64,000 nt of DNA from Gentiana macrophylla (GCA_026214975.1 CM047808.1:60166583-60230582), one strand, 5' to 3'. Shown: positions 22,309 through 34,406, counted from the stretch's first letter. The notes: generated by a model from the letters alone, not told the origin. Program-made: numbers and translations.

Positions 22309-23610
22309 TTAACTCTCAGCAGGTTCTAAAGCTTCATCTTCCATTCCAGTCAACTTAGGTTCATCAAATACAACATGTATTGTTTCTTCATGTTTCAGTG
22401 TTCTTTTATTCGGTACCCTGAATGCCTTGCTGACAGAAGAATATCCCAAGAAGATTCCTTCATCTAATTTAGGTTGGAATGTCTTCAATTGCTCCTTATG
22501 ATTTAAAATAAAACATTTGCTTCCAAATGGATGGAAATAAGATATATTAGGTTTCCTTCCATTCCAAATCTCATAAGGTGTCTTGTGAGCTTCTTGTTCA
22601 CTTTGAGGGTTCATTTTGTGTATAGCAAGCTGTATTGACTGCTTCAGCCCAATATCTTTCAGGTAATAATGCTTCACAAATCATAGTTCTTCCTGCTTCT
22701 TTTAAAGTTCTGTTTCTTCTCTCAACAACCCCATTTTCTTTGAGGTGTACCAAAGAAGAGCACCGGTTGATGTAGCACACCATTCTGCTCACAATATTCT
22801 CTTATGACTTTATTGAGAAATTCAGTACCCTTATCTGATCGGATTTTCACTACTGTCAAACTTCTCTCATTTTGCAATATTTTCAAAAGCTCAGACATCT
22901 TTTGAAGTGTTTCACTTTTCTTGTTCATGAATACTACCCAAATGTATCTTGAATAATCATCCACAACTACCAAAGTGTACTTCTTTCTATTTGAGCTTGT
23001 TGGTGTTATTGGTCCAAATAGATCCATGTGCATCGGCTCAAAACTCTTTTGTTGATTTGTTTAGTCTTTGACTTGAAGCTTGATTTTGTCTGTTTACCTT
23101 GCGACAAGCATCACATATAGCATCCTTTTGAATGTGATCTCAGGTAAACCAATCACCAGTTTCTTCTTCACCAACTGATTCAAAGTTTAGATGATTCAAC
23201 TTCTTATGCCATAACCAATTTAGTTCTGATTTGGTATGCACAATCAGGCATGTTTTTGGAACAGCAGTAGACCAATCCACAACATACATGATTTGTTGTC
23301 TTCTTCCAGCCAACACAACTTGATCACCTTTTTCACTAATGATAATATAGGTGCCCTTGTCAAAAGTGACATTGCAACCCATGTCACAAAACTGTCCAGT
23401 GCTCAGTAGGTTGTAGTCCAGTCCTTCCACAAATGCAACATTCCTGATTGTTAATCCATTTCTCACAAGTGTGCCATATCCTCTTGTGTATCCTAGTGTG
23501 TTCTTTTTGCCAAAATTCACTCTTGGACCATCCTTTGCCACATAGTTTGTCAGACAGTGCTTATTCTTTGTCATATGTCTGGAACATCCACTGTCAAAGT
23601 ACCAAACACC
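22309..23610 (-). pseudogene. Element B pol, first part: protease and integrase, broken
   Basis: On the minus strand the protease motif DSGCSRHM is encoded just upstream of 23574, followed by the GAG-pre-integrase segment LNWLWHKKLNHLNFESVG. Integrase continues from 23033 (MHMDLFGPITPTSSNRKKY, VVVDDYSRYIW, VKIRSDKGTEFLNKVIREYC), shifts frame near 22750, reads GVVERRNRTLKEAGRTM, and shifts again to the C-terminal part (TPYEIWNGRKPNISYF, FGSKCFILNHKEQLKTF). The D, D and E residues of the core are all visible but in different frames. Confidence 0.85.
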
Positions 23611-23623
23611 CTACAAAACAAAG

Positions 23624-24881
23624 TTAATGTATTTTAGTTACCCAAAACTGTTTAAGTCCATGATGGTCAGTGGTAAGCATGACCTTTGGCAAGTTTCCAT
23701 AAGGTCTTCTTTGAAAGGTATCATACTTTTGTTCATACATGTATTCTACACATCCATAAGCTCTAACATTTGGTTGTGTAGGACTCACATATGCTTTCTG
23801 GACTTTTGATATGTAATGTTGTTTAGAGTGATTCCTGTTGTTAGAAGCACCAGCATAACCATAGGTTTGCTGTCTGTTAGGAGCATTCTTGTTATATGGA
23901 GTCTGCTGAGGTCCCTGCTGAGGTCTTGTATAAGTCCTCTGCTGAGTCCTCTGCTGATTCCATTGCTGAGGTTTTACCCTAGCAGCATGGTTATATCTAT
24001 TATTTCTAGCAGTAGGTGCAGGAATATTCCAATCATCATCAGTAAGGAATAATCTACCATTCCCCTTGAGATAAGTATCCATGGAATGATTGACATTTTT
24101 AGGTTTAGGATTCTTATCATTGGAATATTTCTGATTTTTACCCTTTTGTGGTCCAGCAGACTTGGTAGCAGGTCTGCTATTAGTAGGTCTAGAAGGTCCA
24201 GCAGTCCTACCTTTGGATTTATTCCTTTTGTTAGGTACATGTGACCATTTTGACTTCTGATTTTGCTTTCTTGAAGCTTCTCAGTAGGCTTTACTGCCTC
24301 AACAACCCTTTTTGGAGTTGGATCTTGTGCAAGTACAAACTTAGGACCAATTCTGGTACTAGGTTCAGTAACCTTACTGGATCCATTCTTTTTAGATTGT
24401 TGAGTTCCAAATCCAAGGCCTGTTCTATCACCATAAGGCTTTCCAGATTTGAATGCAGTAGTGGAACTAGATTGCTCAGCAGATTCAAAGACTCTCATGA
24501 ATATACAAGAGGCTTATCTTTGATTCTGTCCCAAATCTTTTTCCTTTCCCTTGAGAATTCTTAATTCAGCTTTTAATCTTTCAAATTCTGTTTGAAGAAC
24601 TTCTTTTTTAGCCTTCACAATCTCATAACCAGATTGTATTATCCCCAGTTGATTAAGGATGGCATCCAAAGTTTCATCATTGTCAGATTTTTTTGGATTT
24701 GAACCACAAGTTGATTCGTAATCACTTTCGGCAGAGTGTTTATAGAAACCGAATTGTATACCTCCTCAGTTTCATCCATATTTGCCATTAAAGCATAATC
24801 ATCCATATCGGCCAAAAGTGCGAGAATCATCGATTCATTTCCCTTTCGATTCAACTTCATATCTGATTCATCTTCAAACAA
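23624..24881 (-). pseudogene. Element B gag, C-terminal part, broken
   Basis: Three overlapping minus-strand frames (24881-24639, 24498-23974, 24082-23624) give a low-complexity gag tail: an acidic part with DMDDYALMANMDETEE, then KPYGDRTGLGFGTQQSKKNG, then a Gln/Arg/Tyr-rich tail ending KQFWVTKIH and TAA. The layout is the same as in element A, including the final W-V-x-K just before the protease. Frameshifts separate it from the gag N-terminal frame. Confidence 0.7.
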
Positions 24882-24961
24882 CCATAGCTTTCTTGCGGAT
24901 CTTCTTTGTTGACTTTTGCTCTTGATGAGTCCGGAAAATTAGGTCCGAAATGTCAGGCTTC

Positions 24962-25933
24962 TTACTGATTGAAGCAAAGATAATCGAGTTCTTTCTTACA
25001 TTTAAATTCGGAGACGATCAGTTTGAAGTGTCCTAGTTTCTTGCATTGATAGCACAAGTAATCATTGTCTTTCTTGGATTCATCCTTCTTCTTTTCACTA
25101 GATTTCTTTGTGAAATTCCTTGGAAAACCCTTCCCAGTTTTCATCATTCTGATTTTCTTGCTCAGTAGGGCAATTTGCTCTTGCATCTCATCCAGTAGAT
25201 CATCTTGAGCTCCTGATGTTTCTTCTTGATGTGTAGCAGACAATGCAGTGGTCTTTGGTTCTTCTTTTTCAGTCTCAGGTGCAAGTTTCTTACTAAATTC
25301 ATAAGCCTCGAGCTCTGAAAATAACTCGAAGGTATCCTCTTCATGTAAACTTCTCATCTCTTCTATGGCAGTCACCTTCATCTCCCAAACTTCTTTTGCA
25401 GGTAAAGCTTCTAGGATCTTTGAGTTGATTTCTTCTTTTGAATACTTTACACTCAGTAAGGTGAGTTCATCCATGATTGCATTGAATCTTGACTCCATTT
25501 GTTCAATAGTTTCATTTGGTTTCATTTTGAACTCTTGGAAATTCTTCTTTACCACACTGATCTTTTTCTTCTTGATTGCATCAGTGCCTTCACAAATTAA
25601 TTGTAACTTATTCCAAAGTTCCTTTGCAGTCCTGCAATCCTTCACTTTCATGTACATATTACTATCCAAAGTTCTGTACATTATATCAATAGCAATGTTG
25701 TTGATGTTTGCTCTTTTTCTATCTTCAGCATTCCATTCTCTTTTTGGTTTTGGAATGTACTGTGTTTGATCATCTACAGTTATAGCCTTTGTGATTTCCT
25801 GTGGTCCATCAGTCAGCACATCCATCATCTCAACATGTGTTGCAGCTAGAAAAGCCTGCATACGACGTTTATACTCATCAAAACGATCTAAAGAACACAT
25901 CAACATTGTTCTAGCATACTGGTTGTTATCCAT
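24962..25933 (-). CDS. Element B gag, N-terminal part (UBN2-type, zinc knuckle)
   Basis: This is a 323-residue open frame on the minus strand, starting MDNNQYARTMLMCSLDRFDE about 95 bp after the primer site. UBN2-type gag sequence spans residues about 40-200 (AKELWNKLQLICEGTDAIKK; ETIEQMESRFNAIMDELTLL). A coiled-coil-like stretch follows, then a Lys-rich part and the first knuckle, CYQCKKLGHFKLIVS, where the last Cys of CCHC is missing. A second knuckle starts YLCFNQ and is cut by the TAA at 24962. Element E has both knuckles (CFHCKKPGHF, CFICKKPGHF), so two knuckles is probably the ancestral state. It is the longest intact piece of B. Confidence 0.85.
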   Translation of the reverse strand: MDNNQYARTMLMCSLDRFDEYKRRMQAFLAATHVEMMDVLTDGPQEITKAITVDDQTQYIPKPKREWNAEDRKRANINNIAIDIMYRTLDSNMYMKVKDCRTAKELWNKLQLICEGTDAIKKKKISVVKKNFQEFKMKPNETIEQMESRFNAIMDELTLLSVKYSKEEINSKILEALPAKEVWEMKVTAIEEMRSLHEEDTFELFSELEAYEFSKKLAPETEKEEPKTTALSATHQEETSGAQDDLLDEMQEQIALLSKKIRMMKTGKGFPRNFTKKSSEKKKDESKKDNDYLCYQCKKLGHFKLIVSEFKCKKELDYLCFNQ

Positions 25934-26024
25934 GAAGCAAAGCTTTGAAAATCAGAACCTTGAAAAAGTTTTCAAAGTATTTTCACAAGCGCAATAAGTA
26001 GGATTACTTCAGAACAGAAGCACT

Positions 26025-26036
26025 GCTCTGATACCA
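26025..26036 (-). other. Primer binding site of element B (initiator Met-tRNA)
   Basis: The plus strand reads GCTCTGATACCA, which is TGGTATCAGAGC on the minus strand, two bases inside the 5' LTR end at 26039. Confidence 0.9.
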
Positions 26037-26038
26037 TT

Positions 26039-27728
26039 TGTTGGTCCCTTGAAAAGGCTTTGGTTAAGTTTAGAGTGGGGGTGAATAAACTTAACACTTA
26101 AAACTTTTGGAGTTAACAAACTCAGCAAGTTCAATAGCTTGCTGACTGCTCAGTAGTTTGCTGACTGTTGATTTTACTGAATTTGTTGCAGTGGAATAAA
26201 TTCTAGTTAAGCCTTAATACTTGTTGTTAAAATATGATACTAAGTATTAGATACTTAGTAGTGCAAGTGTGTGATTCAGTTGCTAGTTTCAGTAGGTTGA
26301 TGTGTTAAATATACTAAATGCAGAATGTAAGTGCAGAAAGTAAGTAGGCAGATTTTATAGTGGTTCTAGGTGGTGTAATCCTGTCAGTCCACTCTTCTCC
26401 TGTGATGTTGGAGGTAATTCACTAGAGATCTTTGAGGTTGCAGCTACAAAAATCCCTAAGTTGTTTGTCCTTCACCAATAACTATGTCTTCACAAACTGA
26501 ACACTTGAAACAGGTAGGATTGCTGCTTCAAAGTCTTCCACTAGTCCTTGAAGTGTAGGATTGCCTCTTCACCAGCTCCACCACAAACAACAGTCCTTGA
26601 CACCCAAAGATGCTTCACTAGCTTCAGCAAGTTGCTTGTAAAAGAAAGTTTGAATCAAGTAAGTGATTCAACTTTCAGTAGCTTGATCAGGATGAAATGA
26701 TCAACAGCTTGAAGACTTCAAGTGTGTAAACTTGATGTAGCTTGATAACAGATTACACTTGAAGAATTTACTGGATCAGGAGCTTTAAGTTCAGTAGGGT
26801 CAGCAAGGTGATTTTCTTGATAATAAACTTGATAGCTTCAGGCAAATTATCTTCTAGTTCATTAATTCTCATCATCTGTTTCTATATCTGGGGTCCTCTA
26901 TTTATAGGTGAGAATCCTTGTGACTTATGTTTGAAATTCAAAACATAGCCATTTCAGATTTATCCCATATTGACTTGATTTCTGTCCCTGTACATAGTAC
27001 TGACACTGTCAGTTTACTTTTTGATAGTTTTCAGACTGTCCACCCTTGACTTGTATCCTTTGGATAAACCTCTGTTCTTTCCAACGTCCCTTTAATCTTA
27101 GCCATTGATTTGTTGACAAAATCAAGAGTTGTTATCTGTCATTATCCTTGTAATCTTCCAATGTAACATTTGATAAAATCAAAATATATGTTCAGCAGGT
27201 TCCTGTGAATGTAAGTCTGCTGAAATGCATATCAGTCAGTTGGTCCAAAGTTGTTGTGTTTGTAAAACACTGCAGCTGACTTCTCTTATATCTAACTTTT
27301 TATTATGAAGTTAGATTACCCTATTTTGATCATAACCAAGTTCCAATCAGCACTTAACTTATTGAACTTAGACCTTGAACACAAGGTATATGCAATCAGT
27401 TTAGGTCATCACAAACTTCCCTAGATTCTGATTCCATATCCTTGACTTTAAATACTAAGTTTCATCCCTTAGTACTTAATAACTGAGTTTGAGCCCTCAG
27501 CCTTCAGTCTTCAGCAGGTTTCTAAGCTAGTCTACTGACTCAGGTACCCTACTGATCTAGACAGGTCTGCTGATGAAAGTCGGCTGACCTTTTACAGTGC
27601 TTGTTTGATCAAACCTATACAAAGAGCAAACTCTAATAAGCCTATACATTTGATCTATACATCTTTTTGCCTTTGCTCTATAACAACTAGTCTGGCACTC
27701 ATCACTAAAACTTAAAATAAGTCCAACA
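26039..27728 (-). repeat. 5' LTR of element B
   Basis: On the minus strand it starts TGTTGGACTTATTTTAAGTT at 27728 and ends AAGGGACCAACA at 26039, 1690 bp. Plus-strand 26039-26284 parallels 7621-7866. A TATAAATAG is encoded at 26906-26898 on the minus strand. Element E carries the same LTR family in plus orientation. Confidence 0.88.
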
Positions 27729-29857
27729 AAGATTTTCGGTTGAAGCAGCAAATACAACATGCTATACTCAAAACAGATCAATCATCAACAAACATCATGG
27801 AAAAACACCATGTGAAATAAGGAATGGAAGAAAACCTAATATCTCACATTTACATATGTTTGGATCTAAATGTTTTGTTTTGAACATGAATCAGTTACAT
27901 ACTTTTGATGAAGAAATCTTTATGGGATACCCAGACACAAACAAAGCCTTCAGAGTACTCAACAAAGGAACTTTGGTGATTGAAGAATCAATTCATGTAG
28001 TCTTTGATGAACCAAACACAAATTGTGAAAGTCTCCAAGAACATGATGAAAAAGCTGCACAAAGACAAGTTTATATAAATACAACAGTACAAGCTACTAT
28101 TCTAGATCACACCTTGGGCAATCAAGATGGTGCACCAGTCAGCACAACACAAGAGGCACCAACACAAGAACATGAAGTTGATGCACAAGCTGAAGTTGTG
28201 CAAGAACCAACTCAAGAGCAACTTCAACCTGACATGAACTGGCTGAGAGATCATCCTGAAGAACAATTCATTGGAGATATTCATACAGGAGTTAGAACTA
28301 GAAGACTACTGGAAAGAATGCTAACTTGTTTTCTATCACAGGTGGAACCTAAAACAATTGATGATACAATTCAAGATGCTGATTGGATTACAGCCATGCA
28401 AGAAGAGCTAAATGAATTTGAGAGAAATGAGGTCTGGGAACTTGTTGACAGACCAGACATAGCCAACATCATTGGAACAAAATGAGTATTCAGAAACAAG
28501 ATGGATGAACAAGAGACAGTTGTTTGAAAAAAAGCAAGGCTAGTTGCAAAAGACTACTCTCAAGCAGAAGGAATAGATTATGATGAAACCTTTGCACCAG
28601 TAGTAAGATTGGAAGCAATCAGACTTTCTAGCTTTTGCAGCACATAAACACTTCAAAGTTTATCAAATGAACATCAAAAGTGCATTTCTGAATAGACGTT
28701 TGGAGGAAGAAGTATATTTGGAACAACCCCCTGGTTTCCAACTCAAAGGGAAGGAAGATAAAGTGTACAAGCACAAAAAGGCACTATATGGACTCAAACA
28801 TGCACCCAGAGCATGGTATGAGACACTGTCACAATTTCTAATCAATAATGGATTCAACAAAGGGACCATTGGCAAGACTCTCTTCAAGCTAGAAGAAGGT
28901 ACAAGCACATTGTTAGTTTAGATCTATGTTGATGACAACATTTTTGGATCAGAAGATGTGAAGCTGTGTGAGAAGCTTGCAAATCTGATGTAGAGCAAAT
29001 TTCAAATGAGTATGATAGGAGAGCTCAATTACTTTCTTGGTCTACAAGTGAAACAAATGAAGGATGGCATCATCATAAATCAAGCCAAGTATGCAAAAGG
29101 CCTCATACACAAATATGGTATGGATACAAGTGGCACAACAGATACACCAATGTGCGCAAGATTTATTCTTGGTAAAGATGAAATTGGAACGAGTGTTGAT
29201 CAGAAGCTGTACAGAGGGATCATTGGATCCTTACTCTGCTTAACTCCAAGCATGCCTGATATAGCATTTGTAGTAGGAGTCTGTGCAAGAGTCCAAGCTC
29301 AACCAAAAGAATCTCACTTACTAGCAGCTAATAGAATCATCAAATATCTGAAGAACACCATCAATGTTGGAATTTGGTATCCAAAGGATGGAGGATTCAA
29401 ACTAGTATCATATTCAGACTCGGACTATGTTGGATGCAAGATTGATAGAAAAAGCACATCTGGAACTTGTGAAATGCTAGGCAGTAGACTAGTATCATGG
29501 TTTAGAAAAAAACAAAACTATATATCCACATCAACAGCTGAAGCTTAATACATAGCAGTAGGTAGCTGCTGTGCACAAGTATTGTGGATTATACAACAGC
29601 TAAAGGACTATGGAATGGAGGAGAAGAAAATACCAATTATGTGTGATAACACAAGTGCAATATCTATTACTGAAAATCCAGTATTGCATTCAAGAACAAA
29701 GCATATTGATTTGAGACATCACTTTATTAGAGATCATGTTGAAAAATGAGATGTTGTTCTAGGATACATACCAACTGAAGGTCAATTGGCTGATATCTTT
29801 ACTAAACCACTCAGTCATGAAAGATTTTTCAAGTTGGGAATGATTGAAATCGCTTAA
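27729..29857 (+). pseudogene. Element A pol, second part: integrase end, reverse transcriptase, RNase H, broken
   Basis: Reading resumes inside integrase (NTTCYTQNRSIINKHHGKTP), then FGSKCFVLNMNQLHTF and a linker to 28485 with WLRDHPEEQFIGDIHTGVRT. RT follows through a TGA, a second TGA and a frameshift near 28620: [58 protein letters not shown] at 28919 directly precedes IYVDDNIFGS, the catalytic motif. RNase H includes VSYSDSDYVGCKIDRKSTSG and SRLVSWFRKKQNYISTSTAE, a TAA at 29546, then MCDNTSAISIT and a last in-frame stop, ending LADIFTKPL. The call is SIRE-group copia and the copy is inactive. Confidence 0.87.
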
Positions 29858-30491
29858 GTCACAAAGAGCAGCTAATTGGAGTAATCAGCTAAGTAACTTC
29901 ACCAGCTGACTGAACCTTTGCCATCTCGGGTGTCCTCACTTGTCAGGTAAGGCACTGGTACCCAGCGAAGTCAACTTCACTGATTGTTAGGAACAATTTT
30001 CTACAAGCAGCTCAGTAAGATATCACTCCACCGGCCTAGTGACCAACCATGTCACTCCACCGGCAAATATCCTGGAGACAACAGCAAACTAAAGTGTGAA
30101 CTAAATCAGTTTTACACACGTGGAATATCATATGAGTAATGGAGGATTATATTATGGAAGATTACACACGTGGAGATCAGTTTATAATCGTGGAGGAAAC
30201 TATATTATTTTTCAATTACAGGATTGACGGCAACGCCCCGATTCCCGGGATTTATCATTACTTACCTCAATCCACTCCCCCACTACACTCAAATACCATG
30301 ATTTATATACAAAAAATCACGCCATACTTCATCAAATCCTTCCATATTCAACCGCATTCATGCTACTCAAATAATCCTATATAAACAACACTTAGAGATT
30401 TTTCAAAATTCTTTACGTTCCCTTGCAAATCGTAAACTCAATTCTCTCTGAAAAATAAAAGCTTTTTCAAAATCTCAAATACTTCAAAGCC
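29858..30491 (+). other. Spacer between pol and the env-like frame of element A
   Basis: About 630 bp without a convincing gene. A short open stretch, 30139-30384, has no recognisable motif. Confidence 0.5.
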
Positions 30492-32586
30492 ATGGCATCG
30501 TCTTCTTCAATCTCGGTGACAGAAAAGTACTACGAAAAATCGATCATCACATGATCGTTTTACCGACCTGAACACTATCTACCCTTCTGTGATAGTGACC
30601 TACAAGCCCAAAGATTAGTTGATGGCTGCATAAACCTTGGATTGATGTCATTCCTAAATCCACCAGTCAAAGGTATATGCTATGAAACCCTAATTGCATT
30701 TTGGAAAAATGCAAAATTTGTGCCCATCAAGAAGAAGAGTGATCCAGATTGTATTAAGAGCACAATGTTTGGAAAAGAAGTAGTTATCACACCTAGACTT
30801 CACAACAGATTCTTACATCTCTCCAACGTCGGTCCGGTCGATGTGAAGAAGATGCAGATCGACATCAACACCTTCTAGAGAGAAATAGCCAAGACCCCAC
30901 AAAACATAGGAAGAAACACAACTTCCCTAGACTAGCACTTAAACGCTCCTTTGCTGAATTTGCTCCTGGGATAACAAGGAACATTGAAGGGAGGAAAGGT
31001 TCCATGGAGAACATGAGCGAGCTCAGGGTCAAATTAATGGCTATTATATATCAAGGTATCCCCTTTAATTGGTCACGGTTTATTTTCAACAGATTGAAAG
31101 CTCAAACTCACAAGGAGATTGATCTGGCAATCACGGCACCTAGCAAGAACCTACAAAATAAAGGTGATTTATGGGAAAGGAAATCATATGGGATTCCCCT
31201 CCAACTTCTTTTCGATCAAATGAAAGTTAAACCCATCTATGTACATACATTGCACAAGGACAAAGTGATGTTTACTTACGTCAAGGCCTCCCAGAAACCA
31301 CAACCCACAGCCGGAGGTAAAAGGAAGGAGCCTGAAAGCAACAGATCCGGAGTTGGGAGGAGTACCAGATCTCAAAAAGCACAAGGACAACAAGGGAGTA
31401 TGCCCATCAACAAGGATATCCCTGTTGTAATGAGTGATGATACGGCGACTGAGGAAAAAAAACAAGAGGAAGTCTTTTATTTGGAATAAGGTGAAGAAGG
31501 ATACCAACTCACATCCTCTGAAGAAGAAGAAAGAGAGGATGTGGAAGATGCTACTGACAGTGAGGAAGAAAAAGGTGAATAAGAAAAATGGGAAGAGATC
31601 ATCTTGAGGATGATCGAGAAAAGATGGACTTTTCTGATGATGGCCTGACGATTCAGGAAGTGATTCTCAGGAGCATCAGCAAAGTTCACAAACAGCCGAG
31701 TGAGCCACCTAATAAAACTCACTCCACTGAACATGTCACCACCCGTAGCATTGATCAAGGGGTCACACCAGCAGAAGAAACTGAGTCTCCAGCATATGGA
31801 GAAGAAGGACAGTCCCCACAAGGACTAAGAAATGCATGTGACCTTCAACAATATCTCTATGATCATGAGATTGCAGAAGAAGTAGAAGAAAAAGAAAAAG
31901 AAGAAGAACAGAAAGAAGAAGAAGAAGAAGAAGAAGAAGCAGAAGAAGAAGAGGAGTAAGAAGAGGAAGAAGAGAAAGCTGATGCACCTGCACCATCAGA
32001 GGAAGATCTAGTTATAATTTTCAATCTGGATATTCAATCCTTGATAATGGACATGGAGAGGCATTACACAAGCATGCAAAATCTCAAAACTGCCTTAAGG
32101 AGTGATGCAACCTCCTTAAATCACAAGATTGAGGCCCTCATCAGTCACGTCAAAGTTCAAGATAAGGTCATGGAGAGGCAAGGAAATCTACTCTGCAATC
32201 TACAACATCTCATCCCCTATCATGTCCAAACAAATCTTGAGTTTCTAGCTGACAAAATTGATGAAAATCTCAAAACATTGGTGGATACTTTGAATCCTCA
32301 TACTCAAAAAATTCACCATCTGGATGAGATCATGGACTACTCTGGATAGCAACTCAACACCCTACTTAATGTCACTAGAGCAACAAATAAAATTCTAGAA
32401 GAAAATTTTGGCCCTGTCCTAGAATTTGAAGCAACTCACAAGATTCTGGAAGAAAGGTTTGGTGCTGCCAAAAAGGGGGAAAGAAGCAGCAAGCCTGAAA
32501 GCATCAGTGGGAAGAAGGACATCGCAAATGACTAGGGCATGGGCATCAAATGCAAGGGCATCAGGTTTGAAGAAAAGAAGCTGTAA
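30492..32586 (+). pseudogene. Env-like third gene of element A (Sirevirus type), broken
   Basis: The frame opens at ATG 30492 (MASSSSISVTEKYYEKSI), has a TGA at 30552, runs on to 30878, shifts to 31004-31489, then shifts to 31588-31959 and 32041-32349, and again to 32426-32614. The N-terminal part (LVDGCINLGLMSFLNPPVKG; FGKEVVITPRLHNRFLHLSN) resembles the plant-specific domain found in the extra gene of Sireviruses. A very acidic Glu-rich stretch (about 31490-31970, GAA repeats) follows, then a coiled-coil-like helix region (32041-32349) and a basic tail. I see no clear signal peptide or membrane helix, so 'env' is only the traditional name; its role is unknown. Confidence 0.6.
31861..31967 (+). 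repeat. GAA-rich simple repeat in the env-like frame
   Basis: An imperfect GAA/GAG run encodes almost only Glu in the plus frame. The Leu-rich open stretch on the other strand is its shadow. Confidence 0.8.
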
Positions 32587-32737
32587 CCTTTTAATAATTT
32601 TTGCCTTTGAATAAATTTAAACTTCAATGAACCATCTTATTGCCCTTTATGGATGAATAAAAAAAAATTGGGTTTTATTCTGTTACTATTATGAAATTGC
32701 TTACTTATGTTCAGGCTCATGAGTGTTTTGACATTAT

Positions 32738-32752
32738 AAAAAATGGGGAAAT
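32738..32752 (+). other. Polypurine tract of element A
   Basis: AAAAAATGGGGAAAT sits directly before the 3' LTR start at 32753. Confidence 0.8.
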
Positions 32753-34147
32753 TGTTAGGAACATTTTATTATGTTTTCATGATGTCCGTACTAGCTGATA
32801 TAACAAGCCTGAAATAAGTTAGAAATCTCTGTATAAGTCTTAACTTAGAGTCTAGCATGTTGTATAAGTTGAGTCAGACAAGTATTGTACTAGTTGGTAG
32901 ATGGCCAAGTAAAACAGAAATGCGGCAGAGTGAAAGTAGCCAAGTACCAGCAGAAAAGAATGAGAACATTATGGTCGGACTTATAACCAGGGAAGTCTGT
33001 GATGACCTCGGATAAGTCTAAGTTATATCTCAAGTGATGAAATTCATTGTTACATGTGGTGTACACTGATCTCACGCATATCAAGGATCAGTGAAGTACA
33101 AGGACTCTTGTAAACTCAATGAAATCAAGAAAGCGGTGAACCGGCAAAGTAAACTATCTATTGGCTGAGTAAAAATGAAGCAGTGAAGGAAGATAAAAAA
33201 ATGCTCAACCGTTCAAGTAACAGCCAAGTGAAGAGACAGGGGAGTGAACTACACTAGTTCAGATTATGAAAAATAAGGAAGATTCAGAAGATGAAGCATT
33301 CAATGCACAATCAATCAAGAATCAATCAAGGACAGATTTTATGATATACGTTTGAAGAAAATCTGATCACTGAAATCGTTGAGAATATAATTGAAGGGGA
33401 ATCAAGAATTAAATCAAGGATTATTCCCCACATTAAATAGCCAACGGACGGAAATTCAAATCAAGGATTATCAAGGCTATAAATAAAAGGCATTTGACAG
33501 ATAGGAAATCAACGATTTGAATCTGATAAGAAACAAGCAGAAACTCTGTCAACTTGAATAGCTCTCTATCTAAACTTAAAGGATACATCTAGAGATCAAC
33601 TCAGCAATCAGAACTTCCATTCCATATCAAGCACTGAGATTTATCAAAAATATGTGAATCCAATTCACATCAAACTAATGCAATTGAATCAGAGGAATCT
33701 AAGAAGGAGTTGCAACCTTTGTGATAGCTGCTGAAAGATTTTTTCTCAAGCAGCAGTGATAGAGACTGAGTCACTGAACTTTTGTTGCCAGGGAGTGGTA
33801 GTCTTGAAGATTGTGAAGCTTGTGTAGTCAAGGACAATCTAACTATTGTATCTATGAAAACAATAGTGAATTCCTCCAAACATCACAGGAGAAGAGTGGA
33901 TTAAGGGATTACACCACCCTGAACCACTATAAACCTTTGTGTCTATTTACATTGAACAATTTACTTTACAGCACTTTATTTCATTGCACATTATATCTGT
34001 GATAGTCTAATCTACTTTGAACCAACATTTAAAGAATGGACTTATCCGCTGCCCAAAGCTTTTAAATATAAGAAAAGTTTTTGAAACTCCACTATAGTCA
34101 TTCACCCCCCCTTCTGACTATATCTTTACCCTTCTCTAGGACCAACA
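32753..34147 (+). repeat. 3' LTR of element A
   Basis: It begins TGTTAGGAACATTTTATT and ends CTCTAGGACCAACA like the 5' copy, but is 81 bp longer. Extra segments include 'gtcggacttataaccagggaag' around 32974 and an additional stretch around 33421-33465. The TATA box is at 33478-33486. Confidence 0.9.
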
Positions 34148-34152
34148 GGTAC

Positions 34153-34341
34153 TCCTATAAAATACGTAAAACAAGGTAGAACAGTACCAAATCCTCAGGG
34201 AAGTCATGCAAATGTAGAATCAACAACCAGATAACACTCACTATGCAATTAACATGTATTTCACCTAATATTCGGACTATCAGTCCTCTCTTGAGCATAA
34301 TTCAGGGTAAATAAAGGTGTAGTTTAAGGTACTAAATAGCA
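34153..34341 (-). repeat. 5' LTR of element H, outer end
   Basis: This lies between the target duplication of A (GGTAC, 34148-34152) and a piece of K gag starting at 34342. On the minus strand it begins TGCTATTTAGTACCTTAAAC, a plausible LTR start. It is assigned to H because A was inserted between it and 3122; I see no second copy to compare. Confidence 0.5.
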
Positions 34342-34406
34342 TGTTATCAGTAGCCAAGACCAGATCTGGATCCAAACCTTTTTGGGGGTTTGTAGGCTGG
34401 TGCTTT
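34342..34406 (-). pseudogene. Element K gag, detached C-terminal piece
   Basis: The minus strand reads APAYKPPKRFGSRSGLGY, closely matching APSYKPSKRFGSRYGLGY in element A gag. It joins across R2 to the K gag at 52842. Element H begins just beyond it. Confidence 0.8.

Larger units (their letters stand above)
7621..27728 (-). mobile_element. Element B: SIRE-type Ty1/copia retrotransposon, minus strand, truncated and nested
   Basis: The minus strand carries, from right to left, a complete 5' LTR (27728-26039), Met-tRNA primer site, gag, protease, integrase, RT, RNase H and a short frame after pol. Its 3' LTR survives only as 7621-7866, where element C is inserted; the rest of that LTR and the 3' end of the internal region are deleted at the 19424-19513 junction. 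Element A coding resumes at 27729 exactly where it stopped at 7620 (LPK, then the FxxEA-NT-CYTQNR stretch of integrase), which fixes both outer ends. The flanking pentamers GTGAT and AAGAT match at only three positions, so the target duplication is weak. Element E (57464 onward) is a plus-strand relative. Confidence 0.88.
3123..34147 (+). mobile_element. Element A: SIRE-type Ty1/copia retrotransposon, interrupted by element B
   Basis: Two LTRs of one family (3123-4436 and 32753-34147) frame a Met-tRNA primer site, gag, protease, integrase, RT, RNase H, an env-like frame and a polypurine tract, all on the plus strand in copia order. The flanking pentamers are GGCAC (3118-3122) and GGTAC (34148-34152), a target duplication with one change. 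Element B (7621-27728) splits the integrase region, so about 10.9 kb of the span belongs to A itself. The two LTRs differ in length (1314 and 1395 bp) and by many substitutions, and coding frames carry numerous stops, so A is old and inactive. RT and RNase H wording and the env-like frame place it in the SIRE/Sirevirus group. Confidence 0.9.

Noticed and set aside
31763..31996. Leu-rich minus-strand open frame resembling a membrane segment
   Set aside because: It is the complement of the GAA repeat in the env-like frame.
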